DNA of 64,000 bases, taken from Rickettsiales bacterium. GTDB lineage: Bacteria > Pseudomonadota > Alphaproteobacteria > Rickettsiales > JABCZZ01. Both the position numbers and the translations under genes were made by a program. Shown here one piece after another: positions 9,235 through 17,110 of this stretch (position 1 is its first letter; each line of letters starts with the position of its first letter). Under the pieces are notes generated by a model. It made no database searches and was not told the origin of the DNA. It saw only the letters and a list, made by a program, of their open reading frames with translations. The stretch spans positions 274,647-338,646 of the forward strand of contig DASTXE010000004.1 of NCBI GenBank assembly GCA_035765535.1, in the 5' to 3' direction.

Positions 9235-9879
9235 TTAATACTCCACCGCAACAGGATCAAGACTCCGCCACAGATACCATGTCGCCACGGTGCGATAAGG
9301 CCGCCATTTCTCCGATCGCTTGCGTATATCCGCCAGCGTCAGTTTCTTGCCCTTGCCGTAATGCAGCTCGACCGCTTTTTGCAGCCCGATATCCGCCAGC
9401 GGAAACACATCCGGCCGCATGAGGTGGAAAATCAGGAACATCTCCGCCGACCATTTGCCGATCCCCTTGATCGAAACCAGTGTCTCTATTACCTCTTCAT
9501 CGTTCTTCGCGTGCCAGTCATTGCCGGGGTTATTCAGGAAAAATTGCGAAAGCTCTTTCAGGTAAAGCACCTTCGAGCGTGAAAGCCCGAACGAACGCAA
9601 CGTTTCATCATCCCGCTTGAGCACAAGCTCCGGCGTCACCGCGCCCCCAAGCCCTGTTTCGAGCTTCTTCCACACGCTTTCCGCCGCCTTGACGGAAATC
9701 TGCTGGCCGACAATCGCCCGCGCCAGCGAGAAGAACGCGCTGCCGCGGCTGGCAAGCGCCTCCCCTTCATATTGCGCCATGATTCCCGCCAGCACCTTGT
9801 CTTTCTTGGCAAGGAATGCCTTCGCTTCATCCCAGTAGTCAGGAATGGGGGCGCTTAATGACTTGTTATTCGTGCTCAT
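9235..9879 (-). CDS. DNA-3-methyladenine glycosylase II (AlkA-like)
   Basis: Base-excision repair glycosylase that removes alkylated purines. The 214-aa product shows the helix-hairpin-helix (ETLVSIKGIGKWSAEMF, residues about 120-136) and the catalytic aspartate in PLADIGLQ, the HhH-GPD hallmark, plus RPYRTVATWYLWR near the C terminus typical of the AlkA/MAG branch. There is no iron-sulfur cysteine loop, which separates it from EndoIII and MutY. The start chosen is MSTNNKSL; an ATG 27 bases upstream would run further toward the divergent kinase gene. It does not carry the AraC-like Ada domain. Confidence 0.87.
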   Translation of the reverse strand: MSTNNKSLSAPIPDYWDEAKAFLAKKDKVLAGIMAQYEGEALASRGSAFFSLARAIVGQQISVKAAESVWKKLETGLGGAVTPELVLKRDDETLRSFGLSRSKVLYLKELSQFFLNNPGNDWHAKNDEEVIETLVSIKGIGKWSAEMFLIFHLMRPDVFPLADIGLQKAVELHYGKGKKLTLADIRKRSEKWRPYRTVATWYLWRSLDPVAVEY

Positions 9880-9919
9880 CGTGCTACTAACAACTAAACA
9901 ACCCAAAGGTTATATTTCC

Positions 9920-10924
9920 ATGACCCATACTATTTACGATATTTGCGGCATCGGCAATGCTATTGTGGACATTCTTGCTCATGCGGATGAAGAGTTCATC
10001 CGCGAGCAGAACCTGCTCAAGGGCGCCATGACCATGATCGACGAAGAACGCGCCGAAGAGCTTTACGGCCTGATGGAAGGCACCGCCAAGGAATGTTCCG
10101 GCGGTTCCGCTGCCAATACGATGGCGGGCATTGCCTCGCTCGGTGGCATGCCGGCCTTCATCGGCAAGGTCAAGCAGGATGGTCCCGGCGAATCCTTCCG
10201 CTACGATATGCGCACCATCGGCGTGCATTTCGACACGCCCGCCCAGGCGGACGGTAAGGCAACCGCGCGCTGCTATATCTTCGTCACGCCGGATGCCCAG
10301 CGCACCATGAACACCTATATCGGTGCCTGCGCGGAACTGACCGAGGACGACATTAACGACGCGCTTGTCGCGCATTCCAAGATCACCTATATCGAAGGCT
10401 ATCTCTGGGATACGCCCAACGCCAAGGCCGCGATCCGCAAGGCGTTGAAAGTAGCACATGATTACGATCGCACGGTCGCCTTCACCCTGTCGGATATATT
10501 CTGCGTCGACCGCCACCGTCAGGATTTCATCGAATTGATCGGCTCGCATATCAACATCCTGTTCGCCAACGAAAACGAGCTGAAATCCCTTTACCAGACC
10601 GACAATTTCGACCGTGCAGCAGAAATGGTGCGCGGCAAATGCGACATCGCAGTGTTAACCCGCAGCGAAAAAGGCTCTCTCATCGTAACGAAGGACAATA
10701 CAATCCATATCGAAGCCGGAAAAGATCTGGATGTGGTGGACAGCACCGGCGCGGGGGATCTCTATGCAAGCGGCTTCCTGCACGGCTTTGCACAGGGCAT
10801 GGATCTGAAAGCCTGCGGAGAAATTGCCACGCTGTGCGCATCCGAAATTATCCAGCAGATCGGCGCCCGCCCTCAACGTCCCTTAAATCAATTGATTCAG
10901 CATAAAAATAAGGTGAAGGCATAA
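9920..10924 (+). CDS. PfkB-family sugar/nucleoside kinase (adenosine kinase-like)
   Basis: Cytosolic kinase of the ribokinase (PfkB) family, 334 aa. The N-terminal IGNAIVDILAHAD and the GGSAANTMAGIASLGG stretch form the substrate pocket. The C-terminal DSTGAGDLYASGF carries the anion hole and the catalytic aspartate (GAGD). Alphaproteobacterial proteins with this sequence pattern are usually annotated as adenosine kinase. The exact substrate cannot be settled here. The start is MTHTIYD, preceded by AAAGG; an earlier frame extension overlaps the divergent alkA-like gene and is not expected to be used. The stop lies within a hairpin shared with the neighbouring convergent operon. Confidence 0.85.
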   Translation: MTHTIYDICGIGNAIVDILAHADEEFIREQNLLKGAMTMIDEERAEELYGLMEGTAKECSGGSAANTMAGIASLGGMPAFIGKVKQDGPGESFRYDMRTIGVHFDTPAQADGKATARCYIFVTPDAQRTMNTYIGACAELTEDDINDALVAHSKITYIEGYLWDTPNAKAAIRKALKVAHDYDRTVAFTLSDIFCVDRHRQDFIELIGSHINILFANENELKSLYQTDNFDRAAEMVRGKCDIAVLTRSEKGSLIVTKDNTIHIEAGKDLDVVDSTGAGDLYASGFLHGFAQGMDLKACGEIATLCASEIIQQIGARPQRPLNQLIQHKNKVKA

Positions 10925-10939
10925 TAACGCCTTCACCTT
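10905..10939 (-). terminator. Intrinsic terminator of the aroQ operon
   Basis: AAGGTGAAGGC (10910-10920) pairs perfectly with GCCTTCACCTT (10929-10939). Read on the minus strand the stem is followed by ATTTTTATG, a T-rich tail, so it fits termination of the minus-strand operon ending at 10960. The stem overlaps the last codons and stop of the + strand kinase, so it may act on both strands. Confidence 0.75.
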
Positions 10940-10959
10940 CAAGTCTGGGCTGCAAACCT

Positions 10960-11397
10960 TTACTTCTGCTTACCTTCGGATTCCTGCCGTTTGCCTTCCG
11001 GCGCCTTTTCGGCAAGATGTTTCCAGTGCGCATCCATATGCTGGGCGACGATCTCGCGTTCATCCGGCGAAAGCTGTGGTGCAACTTCCGCAAAGCCTGC
11101 GCACATATTGTCATGGATCGCCATCTTCAGCCGCACGAGCTCTTTATGGCGTGAGAGGAATTTCTCTTTATCGAACTTCGGTGCAGTCAGCACGGCGCGC
11201 ATCTGCTGGTAGACATCCTTTTCCTTCAATATAAGCGGCTCGTTCTGCTTGCGCACCTGCTCCATGGTCTTGTGCAGCAATTCGCGTTTGTTATCAGGCA
11301 ATGCTTTGTCCCAATCAACATCCTCATGCGCATACGCGCTGACGGCGCCCGTGATAAGCCATAAAGCCGTTCCTAAAGCCAGCATCGTGCTTTTCAT
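10960..11397 (-). CDS. Periplasmic CpxP/ZraP-like heavy-metal resistance protein
   Basis: A 145-aa secreted protein with a signal peptide (MKSTMLALGTALWLITGAVSAYA) and an all-helical, charged mature part. The pattern of long helices with LSPDEREIVAQHMDAHW near the end resembles the heavy-metal resistance/CpxP-Spy group of periplasmic stress chaperones. The start is MKSTM, supported by AAGGAGA before the ATG; longer frames upstream overlap the preceding gene. It lies 101 bases after an EF-hand lipoprotein on the same strand and before the operon terminator. Metal or partner specificity cannot be told. Confidence 0.65.
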   Translation of the reverse strand: MKSTMLALGTALWLITGAVSAYAHEDVDWDKALPDNKRELLHKTMEQVRKQNEPLILKEKDVYQQMRAVLTAPKFDKEKFLSRHKELVRLKMAIHDNMCAGFAEVAPQLSPDEREIVAQHMDAHWKHLAEKAPEGKRQESEGKQK

Positions 11398-11498
11398 ACA
11401 TTCTCCTTTTTGAAAGACCGCGCCCTGAAATCGCCCGGATGAACGTGATACGGGTGAATAAAGGAAACTACTCGCTGCGCTGGAAAAAATAATCGCTG

Positions 11499-12092
11499 TT
11501 ATTTGTCGGCAGCGTGGCAAACCGCTGTGACTTCCTGCTTGTCCAGCCTGCCGTTATGGTCACGGTCGAGTTCGTCGAAATTCTTCTGCACCTGGGTCAG
11601 GAATTCATCCTGCGTCACCTTGAAATCAAGGTTAGTATCCGCAGACATAACCGGATCTATCAGCAGCATGGATTCCGAGCCGCTTTCGCTGTCATGCCGT
11701 ATAGAGGGCTTACGGCTCCGCTTGCTTTCGCGCCGTTCGGCGCGTTGTTCCGCAAGCTGAAGACTGCGCCAGTACGGCGCGCGGTAACGGTCCAGTTCTT
11801 CCGATACAAGGTAACCGTTATGATCGATATCCATGCGCTTGAACTGGGCCTTCGCATCCGCCAAGAATTCTTCCCGGTCAAGCACGCCGTCATGATTTGT
11901 GTCGGCCTGCGCAAGCCAGTTGGAAAATGCCTGTTCGCAAGGAGGATTGCCAAGGCTTCCGCCATTCAGCGGTTCACCGTTCGGACTGTAAAGCACCTTG
12001 ATAACATGCTTGTGCGGCTCATCGTCGGAACATGCAGCCAGCAGCAGCGGAAGCAGCAGAAGGCTTGCAAAGCACCGCATGAAGCTAGCCAT
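11499..12092 (-). CDS. EF-hand calcium-binding lipoprotein
   Basis: A 197-aa protein with a lipoprotein signal (LLLPLLLAAC, lipid cysteine at 21). The mature part has four EF-hand-type loops: DTNHDGVLDREE, DIDHNGYLVSEE, DTNLDFKVTQDE and DRDHNGRLDKQE. The third has phenylalanine in place of the central glycine and may bind weakly. A basic linker (RAERRESKRSRKP) separates loops two and three. The ATG overlaps the aroQ stop (ATGGCTAG), which implies translational coupling. Likely anchored in the outer membrane or inner membrane facing the periplasm. Its role is unknown; calcium binding is inferred from the loops. Confidence 0.85.
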   Translation of the reverse strand: MASFMRCFASLLLLPLLLAACSDDEPHKHVIKVLYSPNGEPLNGGSLGNPPCEQAFSNWLAQADTNHDGVLDREEFLADAKAQFKRMDIDHNGYLVSEELDRYRAPYWRSLQLAEQRAERRESKRSRKPSIRHDSESGSESMLLIDPVMSADTNLDFKVTQDEFLTQVQKNFDELDRDHNGRLDKQEVTAVCHAADK

Positions 12093-12513
12093 TTACCATC
12101 GCCTCGATCGCCATGATATAACCGAACGCGCCAAAGCCCGAAACGACTCCGCGCACAGCGCGTGAAGTGTAGGTATGATGGCGGAATTGCTCGCGGCGGC
12201 AGATATTGGAAAGATGCACCTCAATCGCCGGAACATCCACAGACAGCAGCGCATCCATCAGCGCCACTGAAGTGTGACCGAACCCGGCCGGGTTGATGAT
12301 GATGCCCGCCCCTGCTTTGCCCGCTTCCTGAACCCAGGTGATCAGTTCCCCCTCATGATTGCTCTGACGGAAATCGACCGTGACGGAAAGCGTGCGCGCC
12401 TTGTCCTCGCACAGCTTGCGGATGTCGTCCAGCGTCTGCTTTCCGTAAACCGTGGGCTCTCGCGTCCCCAGCATATTCAGGTTAGGACCGTTGATGATGA
12501 AAATCTGTTTCAT
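12085..12513 (-). CDS. aroQ: 3-dehydroquinate dehydratase, type II
   Basis: Shikimate pathway enzyme that dehydrates 3-dehydroquinate; type II forms dodecamers. The 142-aa length is usual. Key parts are GPNLNMLGTREPTVYG with the catalytic tyrosine, FRQSNHEGELI, INPAGFGHTSVAL and the substrate-binding VHLSNICRRE histidine region. It starts 5 bases after the preceding membrane protein's stop and overlaps the start of the EF-hand lipoprotein, so these genes form one operon. In many alphaproteobacteria aroQ precedes accB-accC; that is not the case here. Confidence 0.97.
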   Translation of the reverse strand: MKQIFIINGPNLNMLGTREPTVYGKQTLDDIRKLCEDKARTLSVTVDFRQSNHEGELITWVQEAGKAGAGIIINPAGFGHTSVALMDALLSVDVPAIEVHLSNICRREQFRHHTYTSRAVRGVVSGFGAFGYIMAIEAMVNG

Positions 12514-12518
12514 ACGCT

Positions 12519-13043
12519 TTATCTGGTTTGTGCCGCAGCCGGGGCTGTTTGAGGCATCTGGTTATCCGAACCATCGGTATTGAAATCGATTGTAGATTTT
12601 TTATACGCCCTGCTCAAAGCAAAAATGGTTTTGTTATCCGTTAATTCGCATGCCTGCGTGTTTTTAGCAATACAGGAAAATTCAAAAACGGTGGGGCGCT
12701 TGTCACCGACGAGGAAATACACATAGTACAATCGGTGGGCGGGGTTACTGACGCTATCCTTGAACACGAGCTTCGGCATTCCCAGCGCATATTCCACCAT
12801 TTCCGCCGTCGCGCCGATGAAAACCATATGCTTGAGAAGGATTTCTTTTTCCGTCACGCCAATGCCCGTAAGCCGCTTGATACGGTCCTGGCGGTAATGC
12901 TCGTATTTGGATAAGCCAGTGATTCCGAAGACGTCGACCTTCACGATGAGGTCGTTCAGTTCCTCCGGTTGGTACTCCTGCATGTAGCTGAGCCCTATGT
13001 AAACCATAAGGACAGCCACGATATATGGCAGTACACGCAGCAT
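12519..13043 (-). CDS. Membrane-anchored protein of unknown function upstream of aroQ
   Basis: A 174-aa product with one N-terminal hydrophobic segment (VLPYIVAVLMVYIGLSYM) and a soluble remainder of mixed alpha/beta character, including KEILLKHMVFIGATAEMVEY and two cysteines (FSCIAKNTQACEL). It is probably anchored by its N terminus with the bulk in the periplasm. The tail is proline/alanine-rich. It is the first gene of the aroQ operon. I recognise no family. Confidence 0.6.
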   Translation of the reverse strand: MLRVLPYIVAVLMVYIGLSYMQEYQPEELNDLIVKVDVFGITGLSKYEHYRQDRIKRLTGIGVTEKEILLKHMVFIGATAEMVEYALGMPKLVFKDSVSNPAHRLYYVYFLVGDKRPTVFEFSCIAKNTQACELTDNKTIFALSRAYKKSTIDFNTDGSDNQMPQTAPAAAQTR

Positions 13044-13358
13044 GATAAAAACAGGTCACCCTTCTAGCTAAATACCATAGAATTAAAGGTAAATTATAGG
13101 GGTTATTTATTAATTTAATATTAAGTGGAGGTTTGTTTTTGGTTAAGAAATTGGATATTCCGGGCATTACGCAATTTGATGTGCACTGTCGCAATCTTGC
13201 ATCATGCCTCCTGTTAAGAGACTACATCCGGCATCAACACAACCAAAAGAGGCCATTACAGAATGCTTATATGAAGAATTTGTTTCAAAACACCACGCGT
13301 TCAAATCGTCACGAAAACTTCTGTACCTCTATGCGCCAATCTGTGTTAGGCTATATGT
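13044..13358. other. Non-coding gap between divergent genes
   Basis: A 315-base AT-rich divergent region between the minus-strand aroQ operon and the + strand secreted protein. A frame through it on the + strand has no ribosome site and no recognisable product. Promoters for both sides must lie here, but I see no element I would name. Confidence 0.5.
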
Positions 13359-13922
13359 ATGATGTGCAAGACTTATATCAGGTCATTATTCAGCTTGCGC
13401 CACGCTATTTTCGGCGCCGTGCTGACACTCATGCTCGCGTTGGCCCCGGCGATACAGGCCATGCAGCCTGCACTGCCGGTCAACTGGCCGCAAAACAGCA
13501 TCAGCTGGAACCAGTTACAGGCGCTGATGGCTGGAAATCCGGGATATAATCAGTTCAACATCCGTTTTCCCAATGGCTTTGTCTGGAATGCAGATGCCGG
13601 AACCGTCCAAAACCTTTATAACGCCTATACCCAGCACGCCCAGACTTTAGGCTACGCCGGCAACAACATCCCTGCACTGGTGTTTTCCTCCCTGAATAAT
13701 GCATCGCGCCTCACCGGCGGAGCGATGACCGTGCCGCTGAACCGGATCACCCAGGCCTCGCAAAGCACCATGCAGAACATCATGAACCAGCTGGATTATG
13801 AAAAATACCACCTTGCCAGCTATCTTCCCGACTGGCTGAAGAACATTATCGTCATGATTTGCAATGGGTTCTCCATATTGTTTGACACTATGGCCGATGA
13901 ATTCCACCAGTGGTTCGACTAG
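13359..13922 (+). CDS. Secreted protein of unknown function
   Basis: A 187-aa product with a long N-terminal region and a signal-like helix (GAVLTLMLALAPAIQA), so it is probably exported. The mature part is rich in N, Q and aromatic residues (NSISWNQLQALMAGNPGYNQFN, cut here to show style) and ends in a hydrophobic stretch NIIVMICNGFSILF and FHQWFD. No cysteine pairs or catalytic motif are seen. It stands alone 115 bases before ffh. No family is recognised; composition suggests a surface or periplasmic protein. Confidence 0.55.
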   Translation: MMCKTYIRSLFSLRHAIFGAVLTLMLALAPAIQAMQPALPVNWPQNSISWNQLQALMAGNPGYNQFNIRFPNGFVWNADAGTVQNLYNAYTQHAQTLGYAGNNIPALVFSSLNNASRLTGGAMTVPLNRITQASQSTMQNIMNQLDYEKYHLASYLPDWLKNIIVMICNGFSILFDTMADEFHQWFD

Positions 13923-14037
13923 GCCGTAATCCCCTTTAAATGCATATTTCCAAAACAAGGGCTTACGGAAAGCGCCGCTTTCGTGTAGAAAAGCGGTAAA
14001 CTTACCGTAAAACCTGCATTTATTTTACAAAACTCAT

Positions 14038-15390
14038 ATGTTTAATTCCCTTTCCACCAAAATAAACGGTGTATTAAATAAATTACGCGGTCGCGGTGCA
14101 TTGACCGAAGCCGATATCGACGAAGCACTGAGAGAAGTCCGCATCGCGCTGTTGGAGGCCGATGTCGCCCTGCCCGTCGTGAAACAGTTCACGCAATCGC
14201 TCAAGGAAAAAGCCGTCGGCGCGGAAGTGGTAAAGAGCATTTCGCCGGGCCAGATGGTTATCAAACTCGTGCAGGACCACCTGACCGAGTTGCTGGGCAG
14301 CGAATCCGCCGAACTGAATCTGGCTGCCACTCCCCCGGTCGTCATCCTTATGGCAGGTTTGCAGGGTTCCGGTAAGACCACCAGCACCGGCAAGCTCGCC
14401 CTGCGCCTGAAAAACCGCATGGGCAAGAAAATCCTTCTGGCCTCGCTGGACGTGTACCGTCCGGCAGCGCAGAAGCAGCTTGAAGTCCTCGCTCAGCAGG
14501 CAGGTGTCGGGTCTCTTCCCATCGTGGAAGGCGAGAAACCGGAAGCCATTGCGCGCCGCGCACTCACCACGGGTAAGCAGGAAGGCTATGACATCATCAT
14601 GCTCGACAGTGCAGGCCGCCTGCATATCGACGACGAGTTGATGGACGAGCTGAAGAACGTGAAACAGATCGCCAATCCTCTGGAAACCTTGCTGGTGGCG
14701 GATGCGCTCACAGGTCAGGACGCAGTCAATATCGCACGCCAGTTCCATGAGAAAATCGGCGTGACAGGCATTATTCTGACGCGTCTGGACGGTGACGGGC
14801 GCGGCGGCGCGGCGCTCAGTATGCGTTCGATCACAGGCCAGCCTATCAAATTCGCAGGCGTCGGCGAAAAGCTCACCGATTTCGAGGAATTCCACCCGGC
14901 GCGTATCGCCAGCCGTATTCTGGACATGGGCGACGTCGTTTCGCTCGTAGAACGCGCGGTCGAAAATATCGACAAGGAAGAAGCGGAGAAGATGGCCGCC
15001 AAATTCCAGGAAGGTTCTTTCGACTTCGACGATCTGCTCTCTCAGCTGCGTAACATGAAAAAGATGGGCGGACTGGGCAGCCTGATGGGCATGCTCCCCG
15101 GTATCGGCAAGATCAAAGATAAAATGGGCGAGGCAAATATTGACGAGAACATTCTTGCGAAGCAGGAAGCCATCATCATGTCCATGACGAAAAAAGAGCG
15201 CAAGAACCCGAAACTCCTGAACGGCTCACGCAAGCTGCGCATCGCGAAAGGCTCCGGCACGACCGTGCAGGACGTCAATAAGCTGTTCAAGGCCTGGCAG
15301 CAGATGGAAGGCATGATGAAGCAAATGCGTAAACTGGGCAAGAAAGGTTTCCTGCGCTCCGGGGGACTGAAAAACTTCCTCCCAATGTAA
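14038..15390 (+). CDS. ffh: Signal recognition particle protein Ffh
   Basis: SRP54 GTPase that binds 4.5S RNA and signal sequences and hands ribosomes to FtsY. The 450-aa product has the N domain, the G domain with GLQGSGKTTSTGKLA (G1, about residue 105), DSAGRLHID, TRLDGDGRGG, and the methionine-rich M domain (MLPGIGKIKDKM, MEGMMKQMRKLG). Length and motifs are complete. In many genomes rpsP-rimM-trmD follow ffh, but here an AT-rich gap and a foreign-looking gene follow. Part of its 3' end recurs in decayed form at 16280-16474. Confidence 0.99.
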   Translation: MFNSLSTKINGVLNKLRGRGALTEADIDEALREVRIALLEADVALPVVKQFTQSLKEKAVGAEVVKSISPGQMVIKLVQDHLTELLGSESAELNLAATPPVVILMAGLQGSGKTTSTGKLALRLKNRMGKKILLASLDVYRPAAQKQLEVLAQQAGVGSLPIVEGEKPEAIARRALTTGKQEGYDIIMLDSAGRLHIDDELMDELKNVKQIANPLETLLVADALTGQDAVNIARQFHEKIGVTGIILTRLDGDGRGGAALSMRSITGQPIKFAGVGEKLTDFEEFHPARIASRILDMGDVVSLVERAVENIDKEEAEKMAAKFQEGSFDFDDLLSQLRNMKKMGGLGSLMGMLPGIGKIKDKMGEANIDENILAKQEAIIMSMTKKERKNPKLLNGSRKLRIAKGSGTTVQDVNKLFKAWQQMEGMMKQMRKLGKKGFLRSGGLKNFLPM

Positions 15391-15708
15391 AATCCTGCCG
15401 CAGGATTGGCAGAAATATTAGGTTATCTTAACAAAAACAATTATATTGATTGAATATTCTATATAATAAGACAATCAATAATATATTTTTGCATACCAGA
15501 TTCCGGCCGTCACAAAAAATTCACTACGCCCGCATACCCGCGCCGTGCTACCCTTTTTGCTTATCCATTGGCGCGCGCGGGGACAAAGATGTTCCACTAT
15601 TGCTTATGCGTTCCGCCAATTGCGGCACGACGTAATGCAAGCACGACGCGCCACATATCCAAGCCACGAGCAGCCGCTCAAGGCTTTGATGCACCGGGAG
15701 GTGACAGA
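15391..15708. other. Non-coding gap after ffh with a sharp base-composition change
   Basis: The first ~130 bases are AT-rich, starting with a small hairpin (AATCCTG-CCG-CAGGATT, 15391-15407) just after the ffh stop. From about 15530 the sequence becomes GC-rich and stays so to about 16260. Frames open here but have no ribosome site; the first good one is the GTG at 15709. Confidence 0.5.
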
Positions 15709-16194
15709 GTGTCCCGAGAAGTGCGAAAACATGCACTGGCAGCAGTCGCAAGGTACGATGGGACGCGCGAAGCGGTAACAGAAGCATTCAACCGCTTCGC
15801 CCAAGAGTCTGGAAAGGCCCTGGGCAGCGTGCGCCACGCTGTCAATGGCCACGCCTTCGACCTCGCACGTGCGGGCGACCAGGCGACGGACTACACCCAA
15901 CGTCTCAGCGCAGCACATGCGAAGCTCGCTGTGATCACGGAAGCCTTGGAGGCCGCGCTGGGCAGCGCTGCCGACGAGGAAACCAAGGCGGGCGATACCA
16001 GACTGTGGCACGCCCGCATGGAACTGCTGGAAGAACTCTGCGGGATATTGGGAGTCGATCCCAGCATCCTCGCACCGCCGGAGGAGGAGGCCGAAGAGGC
16101 CGACGCCACGGCGGTACCAGCAACGGGTGAGCCTGCGGCACGGCGCACCCAGCCCAGGCGCCGCACTCGCAGACGCAGGCGAGGGCGGAGGTAG
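15709..16194 (+). CDS. GC-rich foreign-looking gene with arginine-rich tail, unknown
   Basis: A 161-aa product starting at GTG, chosen because a near-perfect ribosome site (GGGAGGTGA) sits 6 bases before it. The first ~100 residues are helical and alanine-rich (EAVTEAFNRFAQESGKAL, LSAAHAKLAVITEALEAAL), followed by an acidic stretch (PPEEEAEEADAT) and a very basic C terminus of RRTQPRRRTRRRRRGRR type, which could bind nucleic acid. Base composition and codon choice are far more GC-rich than the neighbours, and a strong GC hairpin follows the stop. It sits between ffh and a decayed copy of the ffh 3' end, which points to insertion. No family is recognised. Confidence 0.6.
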   Translation: MSREVRKHALAAVARYDGTREAVTEAFNRFAQESGKALGSVRHAVNGHAFDLARAGDQATDYTQRLSAAHAKLAVITEALEAALGSAADEETKAGDTRLWHARMELLEELCGILGVDPSILAPPEEEAEEADATAVPATGEPAARRTQPRRRTRRRRRGRR

Positions 16195-16200
16195 TAGCCT

Positions 16201-16245
16201 GCCGGTCCCCTTTGCTCCCCTCGTGGGTCAGCAGGGGGGACCGGC
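16201..16245 (+). terminator. Strong GC hairpin after the foreign gene
   Basis: GCCGGTCCCC (16201-16210) pairs perfectly with GGGGACCGGC (16236-16245) across a 25-base loop. It lies 6 bases after the stop of the GC-rich gene. No T run follows, so it may be a terminator of the donor organism or part of the inserted element's end. Confidence 0.5.
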
Positions 16246-16279
16246 GCGTCTCTCATAACATTCCACATTCACCGACTAA

Positions 16280-16474
16280 CGCAAGAATACAAGACTCCTG
16301 AACGGGTCGCGGAAGCTCTGCATGGCAAGGGGCTCCGGCACGACAACCGGACAGAACGTCAATAAGCTGTTCAAGACCTGGCAGCAGATGGGAAGGCATG
16401 ATGAAGCAGATGCGTAAACTGGGCAAAAAGATTTTCTGTGCTCCGGTGGACTGAAAACCTCAGTCCCGATATAG
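16280..16474 (+). pseudogene. Decayed duplicate of the ffh 3' end
   Basis: This stretch aligns along its whole length with ffh 15201-15390. Shared blocks include CTCCTGAACGG, GGCTCCGGCACGAC, GTCAATAAGCTGTTCAAG, CCTGGCAGCAGATG, GGAAGGCATGATGAAGCA and ATGCGTAAACTGGGCAA. It carries scattered substitutions and small insertions/deletions that break the reading frame, for example an extra base in the GCAGATGGGAAGG block. It covers only the end of the M domain. It is therefore a non-functional partial copy, separated from ffh by the GC-rich insert. Confidence 0.9.
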
Positions 16475-16552
16475 CACAACCAACATAAGCATCTATTATT
16501 TATAAGAATATACTTAAAATAAATCTATTATAAAATTTACCTCAACTAGTAG

Positions 16553-16582
16553 TTGACAAGAGGACATCATATTCAACATAGT
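16553..16582 (+). promoter_or_regulatory. Possible sigma-70 promoter of the two-repeat protein gene
   Basis: TTGACA at 16553-16558, then 18 bases, then CATAGT (4 of 6 against TATAAT). It lies in an AT-rich gap about 40 bases before the start codon at 16622. The -35 box is perfect; the -10 box is weak. Confidence 0.4.
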
Positions 16583-16621
16583 GGCGCGCTACTTTTTCAA
16601 CAACAATCTAGGAGCGAAACT

Positions 16622-17038
16622 ATGGCTAACGTCGTCAACCACGGTCAGGTTCTTCAAGCACTGACTACCAGCGGTATCATCAACAAAGGGATCACAGTTG
16701 ATCAATTAACTGCTGCAAGCCAGCAGATCGCCAGCTTTATCGGCGACAAAGTAGCCGACTGGACCTTCGTCTCTCCGAACTATGTCTATAAAGGCAGCGA
16801 TATCGCCGGCGTTGTAGTAAGCCAGGAAGCACAGGCAAACGTGTTCAAATCGCTGACTGCAAACGGCATCATCAACAAAGCCATCACGCTGGAACAGATC
16901 GTTGATGCAAGCCAGCGCGTTTCAGCTCTGGGCGTCGCAGCGGCGAAGGGCGACTGGACCTTCATCTCGCATAACTACGTCTACAAAGGCAGCAACGTTG
17001 CCGCTGGTGACATTGCCACGCATATCGCAGGCAGGTAG
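16622..17038 (+). CDS. 138-aa protein made of two tandem repeats, unknown
   Basis: Start MANVVNHGQ, chosen for the AGGAGCGAAACT ribosome site. The protein is almost entirely two copies of a unit about 64 residues apart (about 10-59 and 74-124). Each unit has GIINK(G/A)IT, then Q..(A/V).ASQ, then DWTF(V/I)S.NYVYKGS. There is no signal peptide, membrane segment or cysteine. The gene has its own promoter-like box and an intrinsic terminator, then a 401-aa unknown gene follows on the same strand 72 bases later. I recognise no family. The conserved aromatic DWTF/NYVYKGS block may be a binding surface or a structural repeat. Confidence 0.75.
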   Translation: MANVVNHGQVLQALTTSGIINKGITVDQLTAASQQIASFIGDKVADWTFVSPNYVYKGSDIAGVVVSQEAQANVFKSLTANGIINKAITLEQIVDASQRVSALGVAAAKGDWTFISHNYVYKGSNVAAGDIATHIAGR

Positions 17039-17051
17039 TTAGTTAACCTGG

Positions 17052-17091
17052 TGGCGCTCTTCCGCCGTTGAGGGAGAGCGCCATTTCCTTA
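17052..17091 (+). terminator. Intrinsic terminator after the two-repeat gene
   Basis: TGGCGCTCT (17052-17060) pairs with AGAGCGCCA (17075-17083), followed by TTTCCTTATT. It would end or attenuate the transcript between the 138-aa gene and the 401-aa gene, so the small protein is probably made in excess of the larger one. Confidence 0.75.
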
Positions 17092-17110
17092 TTCATACCC
17101 CGGAATTGAC

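Noticed and set aside
13133..13549. A 138-codon frame overlapping the start of the secreted protein at 13359
   Set aside because: No ribosome site, no recognisable product, and it overlaps a frame with a clear signal peptide.
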